A stretch of DNA of 40,466 nucleotides, taken from the NCBI RefSeq assembly GCF_944387805.1, contig NZ_CALXGI010000021.1, forward strand, positions 1 to 40,466. The letters are read 5' to 3'. The position numbers and the translations under genes are program-made. This document shows, in pieces, positions 32,891-39,290 of this stretch. This DNA comes from an uncultured Pseudoflavonifractor sp. (GTDB lineage: Bacteria > Bacillota > Clostridia > Oscillospirales > Oscillospiraceae). Every line of letters begins with the position of its first letter. Position 1 is the stretch's first letter. The notes under the pieces were generated by a model. The model did no database searches, was not told the DNA's origin, and saw only the letters and a list, made by a program, of their open reading frames with translations.

Positions 32891-33595
32891 ATGCTGGAAG
32901 AACTGCGGCAGGCCGTCTGGGCGGCCAACGTGGAACTGCCCAGGCGCGGACTTGTGACTTACACCTGGGGCAACGTGTCCGGCATTGACCGGGATCGGGG
33001 CCTGGTGGTCATCAAGCCCTCCGGTGTGGACTATGACGCTCTGACACCGGAAAACCTGGTGGTGGTGGATCTGGACGGCAACACGGTGGAGGGAGATCTG
33101 AACCCCTCCAGCGACACTGCCACCCACCTGGTCCTCTACAAGGCCTTTCCCGCCTTGGGCGGTGTGGTCCACACCCACAGTCCCAACGCCGTGGCCTGGG
33201 CCCAGGCGGGGGAGGACATCCCCTGTTACGGCACCACCCACGCCGACTACTTCTACGGCCCTATCCCCTGCGCCCGCTGGCTGACCAAAGAGGAAATCAA
33301 CGGGGACTACGAGGGAAACACAGGCCGGGTCATTGTGGAGACCTTCCAGCAGCGCAATATCAACCCCGTCCATGTGCCCGGGGTCATCTGCGCCGGCCAC
33401 GGCCCCTTTTCCTGGGGCGCCACCCCGGCCCAGGCGGTGTACCACAGCGTGGTGCTGGAGGAGGTAGCCAGGATGGCCATCCTCACCCGGCAGGTCTCTC
33501 CCGCCGCCCAGGCCGCGCCCCAGGCCATGCTGGACAAGCATTTTCTCCGCAAGCACGGCCCCAACGCGTACTACGGGCAGAGACAGCATACATAA
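32891..33595 (+). CDS. araD: L-ribulose-5-phosphate 4-epimerase
   Basis: A 234-residue class II aldolase-like zinc enzyme that makes D-xylulose 5-phosphate, the last step of the arabinose route. ATG 32891 was chosen because MLEELRQAVWAAN aligns with the start of known AraD proteins; a GTG at 32882 overlapping the araA stop by four bases is possible. Zinc ligands are His residues in VVHTHS and CAGHGPFSW. TWGNVSGID, IKPSGVDY and GTTHADYFYG are strongly conserved, and the C-terminal LRKHGPNAYYGQ carries the catalytic Tyr. Confidence 0.96.
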   Translation: MLEELRQAVWAANVELPRRGLVTYTWGNVSGIDRDRGLVVIKPSGVDYDALTPENLVVVDLDGNTVEGDLNPSSDTATHLVLYKAFPALGGVVHTHSPNAVAWAQAGEDIPCYGTTHADYFYGPIPCARWLTKEEINGDYEGNTGRVIVETFQQRNINPVHVPGVICAGHGPFSWGATPAQAVYHSVVLEEVARMAILTRQVSPAAQAAPQAMLDKHFLRKHGPNAYYGQRQHT

Positions 33596-33598
33596 CCC

Positions 33599-33631
33599 AG
33601 CGCCCCGGACACTTTGTCCGGGGCGCTTTTG
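33599..33631 (+). terminator. Terminator of the arabinose operon
   Basis: A 13-bp GC-rich stem (33599-33611 with 33615-33627) followed by TTTG, four bases after the araD stop. It stands between the convergent araD and spmB genes. Confidence 0.85.
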
Positions 33632-33661
33632 TCCCTCCCTATTATGATTCCATCCATCTCA

Positions 33662-34183
33662 TCACGGAAAGAACAGCCGCACAGCGAGTGCGGCGGCGGC
33701 AAATCCCACCAGGTCGGCGCACAGGGCGGCAGGGACGGCGTATCGGGTCTTGTTGATGCCTGCGGCGCCAAAATAGACGGCAATGGTGTAGAAGGTAGTC
33801 TCAGTGGAGCCCAGCATGACGGCGGCAGTGCGGCCGACGGCAGAATCCGGGCCGTAGGTGGAGATAAGCTCCGCCCCTACGCCCAGAGCCGCACTGCCTG
33901 AGATGGGCCGCACCAGCAGCAGGGCTACGGTCTCCGGCGGGATGCCCAGCAGCTCCAGCGCCGGTCCCAGGGCCCTGGCCGCCAGCTCCAGGGCGCCGGA
34001 GGCCCGGAGCATATACACCGCCGTGAGCAGGCCGATCATGGGCGGCACGATGCGGATCAGCACCCCCAGCCCCTCCCCGGCGCCGGCGACCAGGGCATCG
34101 TACACGTCCACCCTTTTGACCATCCCCCATAGGGCGGTCAAGGCGATGATGCCGGGCATCAGCAGATTGACCATCAGCTCCAC
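33662..34183 (-). CDS. spmB: Spore maturation protein B
   Basis: A 173-residue membrane protein close to Bacillus SpmB (178). GTG 34183 follows GGAGGAAAAAGAC; earlier frames overlap spmA without a ribosome site. It carries the nucleoside-recognition (gate) fold with GMVKRVDVYDALVAGAGEG near the N-terminus, VRPISGSAALG in the middle and LGSTETTFYTIAVYFG towards the end. With SpmA it is needed for normal dehydration of the spore core and heat resistance. It overlaps spmA by ten bases. Confidence 0.93.
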   Translation of the reverse strand: MELMVNLLMPGIIALTALWGMVKRVDVYDALVAGAGEGLGVLIRIVPPMIGLLTAVYMLRASGALELAARALGPALELLGIPPETVALLLVRPISGSAALGVGAELISTYGPDSAVGRTAAVMLGSTETTFYTIAVYFGAAGINKTRYAVPAALCADLVGFAAAALAVRLFFP

Positions 34184-34782
34184 GTCTTTTTCCTCCGTCC
34201 CTCCATCAGCCGCCATAACCGGGCCAGAATTCGGCTGGCCAGAATCCCCGCCGTCACCGACAGGGCGGAGGCCAGCCACACGGCGGGCAGAATATCAAAC
34301 GGGGCGGCGCAGCCCGCCGCGGCCCGTACCCCCGCCACGGTGGTGGGAATCAGCTGGATGGACGCGGTGTTGCACACCACCAGCATGCACAGAGAGTCAG
34401 AGGCCACCCCCGGCGTCTTTTTGCTCATGCTCCGGGCCGCCTGAATGCCAAGGGGCGTGGCCGCGTTGCCCAGGCCCAGCAGATTGGCCGACACATTGGC
34501 TGAGATGGCGTCCATTACCGCACGGTCCCCTGCAAAATCGGGGTAGAGGCGGCTCAGGACAGGCCGGAGCAGGGCGGAGAGCTTTTCCGACAGGCCGGAC
34601 CGCTTCATAATCTCCATAACCCCCATCCACAGGCAGAGCAGCCCCGCCATGGCCAGGCACAGCTCCACTGCCGCCGCGGCTCCTTCTACGGCCCCTGCCG
34701 CCACCTCGCCCTCACGCCCGGTGGCCAGGCCGCACAGGATGGACACCACCACCATGGCCGTCCAGATCGCCGACATTGCCAT
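34174..34782 (-). CDS. spmA: Spore maturation protein A
   Basis: A 202-residue membrane protein of family length; ATG 34782 follows GAGGTGGAAGTGG. The nucleoside-recognition domain has MGVMEIMKRSGLSEKLS, ANLLGLGNAATPLGI and LVVCNTASIQLIPTT, all typical of SpmA. It acts with SpmB in the forespore membrane during spore maturation. No clear sporulation-sigma promoter could be read upstream. This pair is good evidence that the organism forms spores. Confidence 0.95.
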   Translation of the reverse strand: MAMSAIWTAMVVVSILCGLATGREGEVAAGAVEGAAAAVELCLAMAGLLCLWMGVMEIMKRSGLSEKLSALLRPVLSRLYPDFAGDRAVMDAISANVSANLLGLGNAATPLGIQAARSMSKKTPGVASDSLCMLVVCNTASIQLIPTTVAGVRAAAGCAAPFDILPAVWLASALSVTAGILASRILARLWRLMEGRRKKTWS

Positions 34783-34935
34783 CCACTTCCACCTCGCCTT
34801 CTCTCCCCCATGCTATTCAACTCTGCCGCCAAACATGTCCCGTTTTGATATAAATATTTTTAAAAATTTTTCGTTCCCTTAACTTAGGAAAATCATTAAC
34901 TTCCTGTAAATAGTAATTTATTTTCCATTTTTTCA

Positions 34936-34963
34936 TTGACTTTGGAATACTCTGTGTTATAAT
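34936..34963 (+). promoter_or_regulatory. Sigma-A promoter of the AbrB/SpoVT-like gene
   Basis: TTGACT (34936-34941), 16-bp spacer and perfect TATAAT (34958-34963). Start near 34970, leader about 63 nt. Confidence 0.85.
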
Positions 34964-35032
34964 GATGTCAGTTTCTAGGTAATAGTGGAAAAACGCGGAA
35001 ACTACTTTGAGTCGGTGAAAGGAGAAAAAGGA

Positions 35033-35284
35033 ATGAAATCGACTGGAATTGTAAGAAAGGTGGACGAACTCGGGCGAATTGTTCTCCCGATCGAGCTCCG
35101 TCGCACCTTGGATATTGCCGAGAAAGATTCCCTTGAGATCTACGTGGACGGCTCTTCTATCGTCTTAAAGAAATATCAGCCTGCCTGCATTTTCTGCGAT
35201 GACGCCAGAGACGTGATCAATTTCAAGGGCAAAAATGTGTGCCCCAACTGCATTAAGGAACTTCTCGGCAAGGATCGCCGCTAA
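35033..35284 (+). CDS. AbrB/SpoVT-type transition-state regulator
   Basis: An 83-residue DNA-binding protein; ATG 35033 follows AAAGGAGAAAAAGGA. Residues 1-50 form the swapped-hairpin SpoVT-AbrB domain (STGIVRKVDELGRIVLPIEL, DSLEIYVDGSSIVL). The tail has two Cys pairs, CIFC and CPNC, a probable zinc site common in clostridial members. These proteins repress or tune genes at the transition to stationary phase and sporulation. It lies beside rsmI, as abrB does in Bacillus subtilis (abrB next to yabC/rsmI and yabB), so the neighbourhood is conserved. Whether it is the AbrB or SpoVT functional equivalent cannot be decided. Confidence 0.92.
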   Translation: MKSTGIVRKVDELGRIVLPIELRRTLDIAEKDSLEIYVDGSSIVLKKYQPACIFCDDARDVINFKGKNVCPNCIKELLGKDRR

Positions 35285-35294
35285 ATATACATCT

Positions 35295-35331
35295 AAAAGC
35301 TTCCCTTTCTCATGAGAACGGGGAGCTTTTT
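35295..35331 (+). terminator. Terminator of the AbrB-like gene
   Basis: Stem AAAAGCTTCCC with GGGGAGCTTTT (one G-T pair), followed by TTATATG, ten bases after the stop codon. Confidence 0.85.
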
Positions 35332-35648
35332 ATATGTTCTTTTTCTTCTTTGGGCGCCGGGCCGCCCTGTTTTTCTCCCATTCAACCAGTAACATCTTCT
35401 CCTTTTATCCATACATTTTACCTGTATTTTGTTACATTTTTCTTCTCATATGACCTTTTTGCATCGAAAATATATATGCGCGTTTTTGCGTATTTTCTTT
35501 GATATTCGAAGCGAATTTGATGATTCTGTGAAGTTATAAACTTCCATCTATATACTATTCGTATAATATATTTTTACAATTTATTACAAAATAGGATATC
35601 CTTCTTCTTTTCTCGTCAATTTTTCTTCTCTCGGCTTGTGGAATAAGA
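35332..35648. other. AT-rich gap, no gene seen
   Basis: About 320 bp, very AT-rich from 35390 on. A TATAAT (around 35563-35568) on the plus strand has no good -35. No open frame with a ribosome site was found. The region could hold a small RNA ending at the long hairpin that follows. Confidence 0.4.
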
Positions 35649-35704
35649 CAATCAGCATACAGAGGCGCGGCGTCGGGTGACGCCGCGCCTCTGTATGCTG
35701 ATTG
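35649..35704. repeat. Perfect 26-bp inverted repeat with 4-base loop
   Basis: Arms 35649-35674 and 35679-35704 are perfectly complementary with loop GGGT. It stands 37 bases beyond the rsmI stop codon and may end that leftward transcript, although no U-tract follows on the minus strand (TTGTCTTATTCC). The arm length is well above that of the other terminators here. Confidence 0.85.
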
Positions 35705-35741
35705 CATATAATTTTACTGTCCAATCATTCTGGACAAAGGA

Positions 35742-36575
35742 TTATTTCTTTCCCAGCGCCCGGTCATAGAGCTCTTTGCGGGGCAGGCCGGTCTCCTCCG
35801 CCGCCCGGCGGGCGGCGTCCCGCAGAGAGCGTCCCTCAGCCCGGTAGCGCTCCACCAGAGCCAGGCCGTCCTCCGGGCTGACGCCCTCCTCCTCCACGGG
35901 CTGGGCGCCCTCTACCACCAGCACAAACTCCCCCTTGGGGCTGTTGGCCTGGTACCAGGCCACGGCCTCGTCCAGGGTGGTGCGGCGCACCTCCTCATGG
36001 AGCTTGGTCAGCTCCCGGCACAGAGAGATCCGCCGGTCCCCGCCGAAGGTGTCCCGCAGATCGGCCAGGGTGGCGGAGAGCTTGTGGGGGGCCTCATAGA
36101 AGATCATGGTCCGCTGCTCACCGGTGAGAGAGAGCAGATGGGCCTTCCGGTTCTTCTTATTCATGGGCAGGAAGCCCTCAAAGGTGAACCGGCCGGTGGG
36201 CAGGCCGGACACCGACAGCGCCGTGACCAAGGCGCAGGGGCCGGGGATGGAGATGACCTCCACGCCGTTGCCGGCGCACAGCTTCACCAGCTCCTCGCCG
36301 GGGTCTGAGATGGCGGGGGTACCCGCGTCGGTAACCAGGGCGCAGCTCTCCCCCGCCAGCAGGCGATTTAGCACAGTCTGGCCGCCGGTCTCGGTGTTGT
36401 GGCGGTAGTAACTCACCATGGGCTTTTTCAGCCCCAGGTGGTTGAGCAGCTTCAGGGACACCCGGGTGTCCTCGGCGGCGATGAAGTCCGCCTCCGCCAG
36501 GGTGTCAATCATCCGCTGAGACATGTCCCCCAGGTTGCCGATGGGCGTGGGGACCAGATAGAGTATTCCGGCCAT
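35742..36575 (-). CDS. rsmI: 16S rRNA (cytidine(1402)-2'-O)-methyltransferase RsmI
   Basis: A 277-residue tetrapyrrole-methylase-fold enzyme that methylates C1402 of 16S rRNA with S-adenosylmethionine. ATG 36575 follows GGAGGTAGCCCA. The signature segments are all present: LYLVPTPIGNLGD, AAEDTRVSLKLLNHL, LVTDAGTPAISDPG, ISIPGPCALVTALSVSGLP, FEGFLP and FYEAPHKL. It is the last gene of a leftward operon, 22 bases after the TrmN6-like gene. Confidence 0.97.
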   Translation of the reverse strand: MAGILYLVPTPIGNLGDMSQRMIDTLAEADFIAAEDTRVSLKLLNHLGLKKPMVSYYRHNTETGGQTVLNRLLAGESCALVTDAGTPAISDPGEELVKLCAGNGVEVISIPGPCALVTALSVSGLPTGRFTFEGFLPMNKKNRKAHLLSLTGEQRTMIFYEAPHKLSATLADLRDTFGGDRRISLCRELTKLHEEVRRTTLDEAVAWYQANSPKGEFVLVVEGAQPVEEEGVSPEDGLALVERYRAEGRSLRDAARRAAEETGLPRKELYDRALGKK

Positions 36576-36597
36576 TGGGCTACCTCCAGAAAATCAA

Positions 36598-37245
36598 TCA
36601 TTTTAACGGTCCTGTCCGCACAGGCAGGACCTCCAAGCCCGGGCGGCCCTGCCGCACCGCCTCCAGCAGCACGGCGGAGGGGGCCTTCCCCTCCCTGTGC
36701 TGCACCAGCTGCATCCGCTTGGGCTCCAGACCGGCCCCGCGGAGGGCGCAGAGCAGGTCGGTCAGCCGGTCGGGCCGGTGGACCAGGGCAAAGCGGCCGC
36801 CGTTTTTCAGGCACCGGGCGGCGGCGGCGCACAGCTGCTCCAGGGTGCACTGCTCCTCCATCCGGGCCGCTCCGCCGGAACGGCCGGATCCGTCCGGGAA
36901 CCAGGGCGGATTGGACACCACCAGATCCCACTGTCCCGCAGTTGGCAGGCTGGCAATGTCCTTCAAATCTCCGGTGATAATCTCCCCGGACAGGCCGTTA
37001 TCCGCCAGATTGCGCCGGGCAACGCCGGCAGCTATGGGAGAGATTTCCACACCGCACACTGTCAAGGTGGAAACCCGGCCCAACAGCAGCAGGAGCAGGG
37101 TTCCCGGACCGCAGCCCAGGTCGCACACCCGCCAGCCCGGCTTCACCGTGGCGAAGGCCCCCAGCAGCAGGCTGTCCTGCCCCAGGGGGAAGCAGCCCTC
37201 CTCCCAACGGAGGGTATAGGGCCCCAGCTGTTCCGTATGCGCCAT
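36598..37245 (-). CDS. TrmN6-like tRNA1(Val) (adenine37-N6)-methyltransferase
   Basis: A 215-residue class I methyltransferase. Motif I is VCDLGCGPGTLLLLLL, the acidic residue of motif II is in CGVEISP, and the catalytic motif is NPPW, where NPPY is more usual. GCFPLGQDSLLLGAF at the N-terminus is typical of the YabB/TrmN6 group, which modifies A37 of tRNA-Val. In Bacillus subtilis yabB also lies with rsmI and abrB. ATG 37245 is one base after the stop of the upstream gene, whose end supplies GGAGG. The Trp in NPPW occurs in some members, so activity is likely but the exact target is inferred. Confidence 0.85.
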   Translation of the reverse strand: MAHTEQLGPYTLRWEEGCFPLGQDSLLLGAFATVKPGWRVCDLGCGPGTLLLLLLGRVSTLTVCGVEISPIAAGVARRNLADNGLSGEIITGDLKDIASLPTAGQWDLVVSNPPWFPDGSGRSGGAARMEEQCTLEQLCAAAARCLKNGGRFALVHRPDRLTDLLCALRGAGLEPKRMQLVQHREGKAPSAVLLEAVRQGRPGLEVLPVRTGPLK

Positions 37246-37246
37246 G

Positions 37247-37873
37247 TCAGCCCAGGGCCTCCATCAGGGCGTTCAGACACTGGTAGAACTGCCCCACGTG
37301 GACGCCGTCCACCAGGCGGTGGTTCAGCTCCAGGGACATGGACAGCACCAGCCGTCCGTCCTTCTCCTCATACTTGCCCCAGGCCACCCGGGGCACGCTG
37401 TCCTCCGGGTTCAGGTCCCGTTCGTTGGTCAGGGAGGTAATGGGGAACCAGGGCTGGCAGGTGAAGTAGATAAGCTGGTCTCCCGGCCAGGGGCCGTTGT
37501 CGATAAACTTGGTCTGGGCCCTGGACACCTCGCCCGCCCGGCGGCAGAAGTCGGCTATGTCCTCCCCTGCCTCCAGGGTGGTGATGTGGAAGAGCTCGCT
37601 CCCCGGCTTCAGGTCGGTAAAGCTGGGGACGAGGCAGTCGTGGAGCACAATCTCCTCCCCCCGGCACTTGTACCGGAAGGCCTCCACCTGGTCCATGGCC
37701 TTGGTGACAAGGTACACCAAACTGTAATAAAAAGAGAGTTTATTCCGTTTTGTATAGAATTTCAGGGTTGTTACGTCAACCGGAAAGGTCAGACTGTAAA
37801 AAGGGTTGGACATGGGCGCGAAGAACTCGTAGTGTCCCCGCCGAGGCCATGTCTCCTTGTCAATCACCGTCAT
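37247..37873 (-). CDS. Chloramphenicol acetyltransferase-like protein (CatA fold)
   Basis: A 208-residue protein of CatA length; ATG 37873 follows GGGAGGAGAAGCACC. It has the CAT hallmarks: WPRRGHYEFF near the N-terminus, PWFPITSLTNE in the middle and the catalytic region ELNHRLVDGVHVGQF, where His185 and Asp189 of HHxxxDG are kept but the first His is Asn. CatA enzymes acetylate chloramphenicol with acetyl-CoA, but many chromosomal relatives in Clostridia sit in housekeeping operons and do not give resistance. Its place between an XRE regulator (14-base overlap) and tRNA/rRNA methyltransferases suggests another acceptor. Confidence 0.85.
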   Translation of the reverse strand: MTVIDKETWPRRGHYEFFAPMSNPFYSLTFPVDVTTLKFYTKRNKLSFYYSLVYLVTKAMDQVEAFRYKCRGEEIVLHDCLVPSFTDLKPGSELFHITTLEAGEDIADFCRRAGEVSRAQTKFIDNGPWPGDQLIYFTCQPWFPITSLTNERDLNPEDSVPRVAWGKYEEKDGRLVLSMSLELNHRLVDGVHVGQFYQCLNALMEALG

Positions 37874-38093
37874 GGTGCTTCTCCTCCCGTCCCAGCAGGT
37901 AGTCGGTGGTTACATGGAAATAATCTGCCAGAAAAATAAGCGTCAGTGAGGGAACATTCACATAGCCGTACTCCATGCGCTGATAGTGGCGGTCTGTGCA
38001 CTGCAAAAGATTCGCCATATCTACCTGGGTTTTATGTTCCCGCTCCCGCAACTCTTTCAGCCGTTTTCCAAACGGCTCCATAATCTTCTCCAT
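37860..38093 (-). CDS. XRE-family helix-turn-helix regulator
   Basis: A 77-residue single-domain regulator. ATG 38093 was chosen because AAGGGGGA lies nine bases upstream; ATGs at 38099 and 38120 are also in frame. The Cro/CI-type domain is clear: FGKRLKELREREHKTQVDMA, LLQCTDRHYQRMEYG and LIFLADYFHVTTDYLLGR. Its 3' end overlaps the CatA-like gene. The divergent gene at 38162 starts 68 bases away and shares this intergenic region, so the regulator probably controls both directions. Confidence 0.88.
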   Translation of the reverse strand: MEKIMEPFGKRLKELREREHKTQVDMANLLQCTDRHYQRMEYGYVNVPSLTLIFLADYFHVTTDYLLGREEKHHDGD

Positions 38094-38108
38094 GGGCATT
38101 ATTCCCCC

Positions 38109-38137
38109 TTGACACGACATTTTGAGTGGTGTATAAT
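38109..38137 (+). promoter_or_regulatory. Perfect sigma-A promoter of the 84-residue gene
   Basis: TTGACA (38109-38114), 17-bp spacer, TATAAT (38132-38137): all 12 positions match. Start near 38144, 18 nt before ATG 38162. It overlaps the upstream region of the XRE gene, so regulator binding here could silence it. Confidence 0.9.
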
Positions 38138-38161
38138 AAGCACGACTTAGGAGGTGGTGTT

Positions 38162-38416
38162 ATGACCGATTTTTCCCGCTTTCTGTACAGCAGCTACATC
38201 AAGCCCTATCTGGACAGGCAGCCCAGGGATTTGGAGGCCGAATCTCTCTTTTCCCTGTGGGAGAACAGCCACACCGTACAGGCACGGCAGGAGCATGAGG
38301 CCCTCTTCCGCTTCCTGGCCGTCCACGCCTTCTATCTGGGCCTGCGCACCGGCGCCGGACTGGCCCGGGACTGCTCTGCCGCCGTACCGGCGTGTCTTAC
38401 GACTCGGGAATCGTGA
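38162..38416 (+). CDS. Small protein of unknown function (84 residues)
   Basis: ATG 38162 follows AGGAGGTGGTGTT, an excellent ribosome site, and a perfect promoter precedes it, so it is very probably expressed. The protein is mixed-charge and helical (FSRFLYSSYIKPYLDRQ, EHEALFRFLAVHAFYLGLR), without signal peptide or membrane helix. No family is recognised. Its last 20 bases overlap the 3' end of nrdG on the other strand, which is unusual, and no terminator is visible between them. Confidence 0.75.
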   Translation: MTDFSRFLYSSYIKPYLDRQPRDLEAESLFSLWENSHTVQARQEHEALFRFLAVHAFYLGLRTGAGLARDCSAAVPACLTTRES

Positions 38417-38924
38417 AATGGGCCAGCGGGTCGGGCCGGGTCCACAGCACCACCCTGCCCGCCACCCGGCTGGCGGGCATGTCGATGAGCCGCTGGTTGG
38501 TGGAGCCCCGGAACAGGGCGTCATAGGACTTCTGCGCCGCCACAAAGGGCCCGTCCACCAGCACGTCGGTCTCAGCCAGCAGGGCGTCCCAGTCGGGCCG
38601 TCCCGCAGCGGTAAGTATTTCCCAGGTATAGCCGGTATAGGTCCACACGTTCTTCCCCTGGCCGTGGGCCAGGGCGGCCAGCTTGGCACACTCCTCCGCC
38701 TGGAGGAAGGGGTCGCCGCCCGAGAGGGTCAGGCCGTCGGTGAGGGGATTTTTGCCCATCTTCTCCGCCAGTTCCTCCACGGTCACCTCCCGCCCTCCGG
38801 CTGGGTCGTGGGTCTCCGGGTTGTGGCAGCCCGGACAGTTGTGGGGACAGCCCTGGGTGAACACCGTGAAGCGCAGCCCCGGGCCGTCCACAATGGAATC
38901 GGACATGGTGGACGCGATTCTCAT
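38397..38924 (-). CDS. nrdG: Anaerobic ribonucleotide reductase activating protein
   Basis: A 175-residue radical SAM enzyme that uses a [4Fe-4S] cluster and S-adenosylmethionine to put the glycyl radical on NrdD. ATG 38924 follows AAAGGAACGAGCCT. SDSIVDGPGLRFTVFTQGC leads into the cluster motif CPHNCPGC, and LSGGDPFLQ binds the cofactor. The length is typical. nrdD lies upstream in the same direction, separated by a stem-loop-rich gap. The final bases overlap the convergent small gene. Confidence 0.96.
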   Translation of the reverse strand: MRIASTMSDSIVDGPGLRFTVFTQGCPHNCPGCHNPETHDPAGGREVTVEELAEKMGKNPLTDGLTLSGGDPFLQAEECAKLAALAHGQGKNVWTYTGYTWEILTAAGRPDWDALLAETDVLVDGPFVAAQKSYDALFRGSTNQRLIDMPASRVAGRVVLWTRPDPLAHFTIPES

Positions 38925-39244
38925 AGGCTCGTTCCTTTCTGTAAACGCTGTTTTCTCCATTATAGCCGCTCCCCCGCCAAAGCACAAGGAAATCAGGGGG
39001 CGCAGGCTCAAAAGTTGCTTTGTCATAGGCAGCTGGACCACCGGCCTCAGGCAAAAGGCCTCGCAGCGTTCGCGCCCGCAGGCGCGAATCAAATGAAATC
39101 TATTTTCTCCGGCGGCATGTACGTCGGAGAAAATTCTTCTCAGCCCACAAGTGTGGAATTTGTCCGCATCAAGCGGACAAATTATGCGCGCAGTGGGCTG
39201 CATCTTCCTCAAAAGAGCGGCAAAGCCGCTCTTTTGACTGAAAA
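38925..39244. other. Stem-loop cluster between nrdD and nrdG
   Basis: A 320-bp stretch without a gene holds a series of inverted repeats: GGCC arms at 39043-39046/39057-39060; TTCGCGCC/GGCGCGAA at 39069-39088; ATTTTCTCCG/CGGAGAAAAT at 39102-39134; CAGCCCAC/GTGGGCTG at 39141-39148/39193-39200 enclosing an 11-bp stem at 39157-39183; and an 11-bp stem AAAAGAGCGGC/GCCGCTCTTTT at 39211-39235. This may be a structured RNA or a repeated non-coding element. Confidence 0.7.
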
Positions 39245-39275
39245 AGTGCCCCTGCCGCCATGCGGCAGGGGCACT
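39245..39275 (-). terminator. Terminator of nrdD
   Basis: A 14-bp stem (39245-39258 with 39262-39275) followed on the minus strand by TTTTTCAG, 15 bases after the nrdD stop codon. It implies that nrdG is transcribed separately or by read-through. Confidence 0.85.
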
Positions 39276-39290
39276 GCTTTTATCCCATAC

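Noticed and set aside
34783..34935. Sigma-E or sigma-G promoter for spmA-spmB
   Set aside because: No pair of boxes with acceptable match and spacing could be read.
37247..37873. Chloramphenicol resistance gene
   Set aside because: The family fold is clear, but the operon context and the Asn in place of the first motif His do not support a resistance role.
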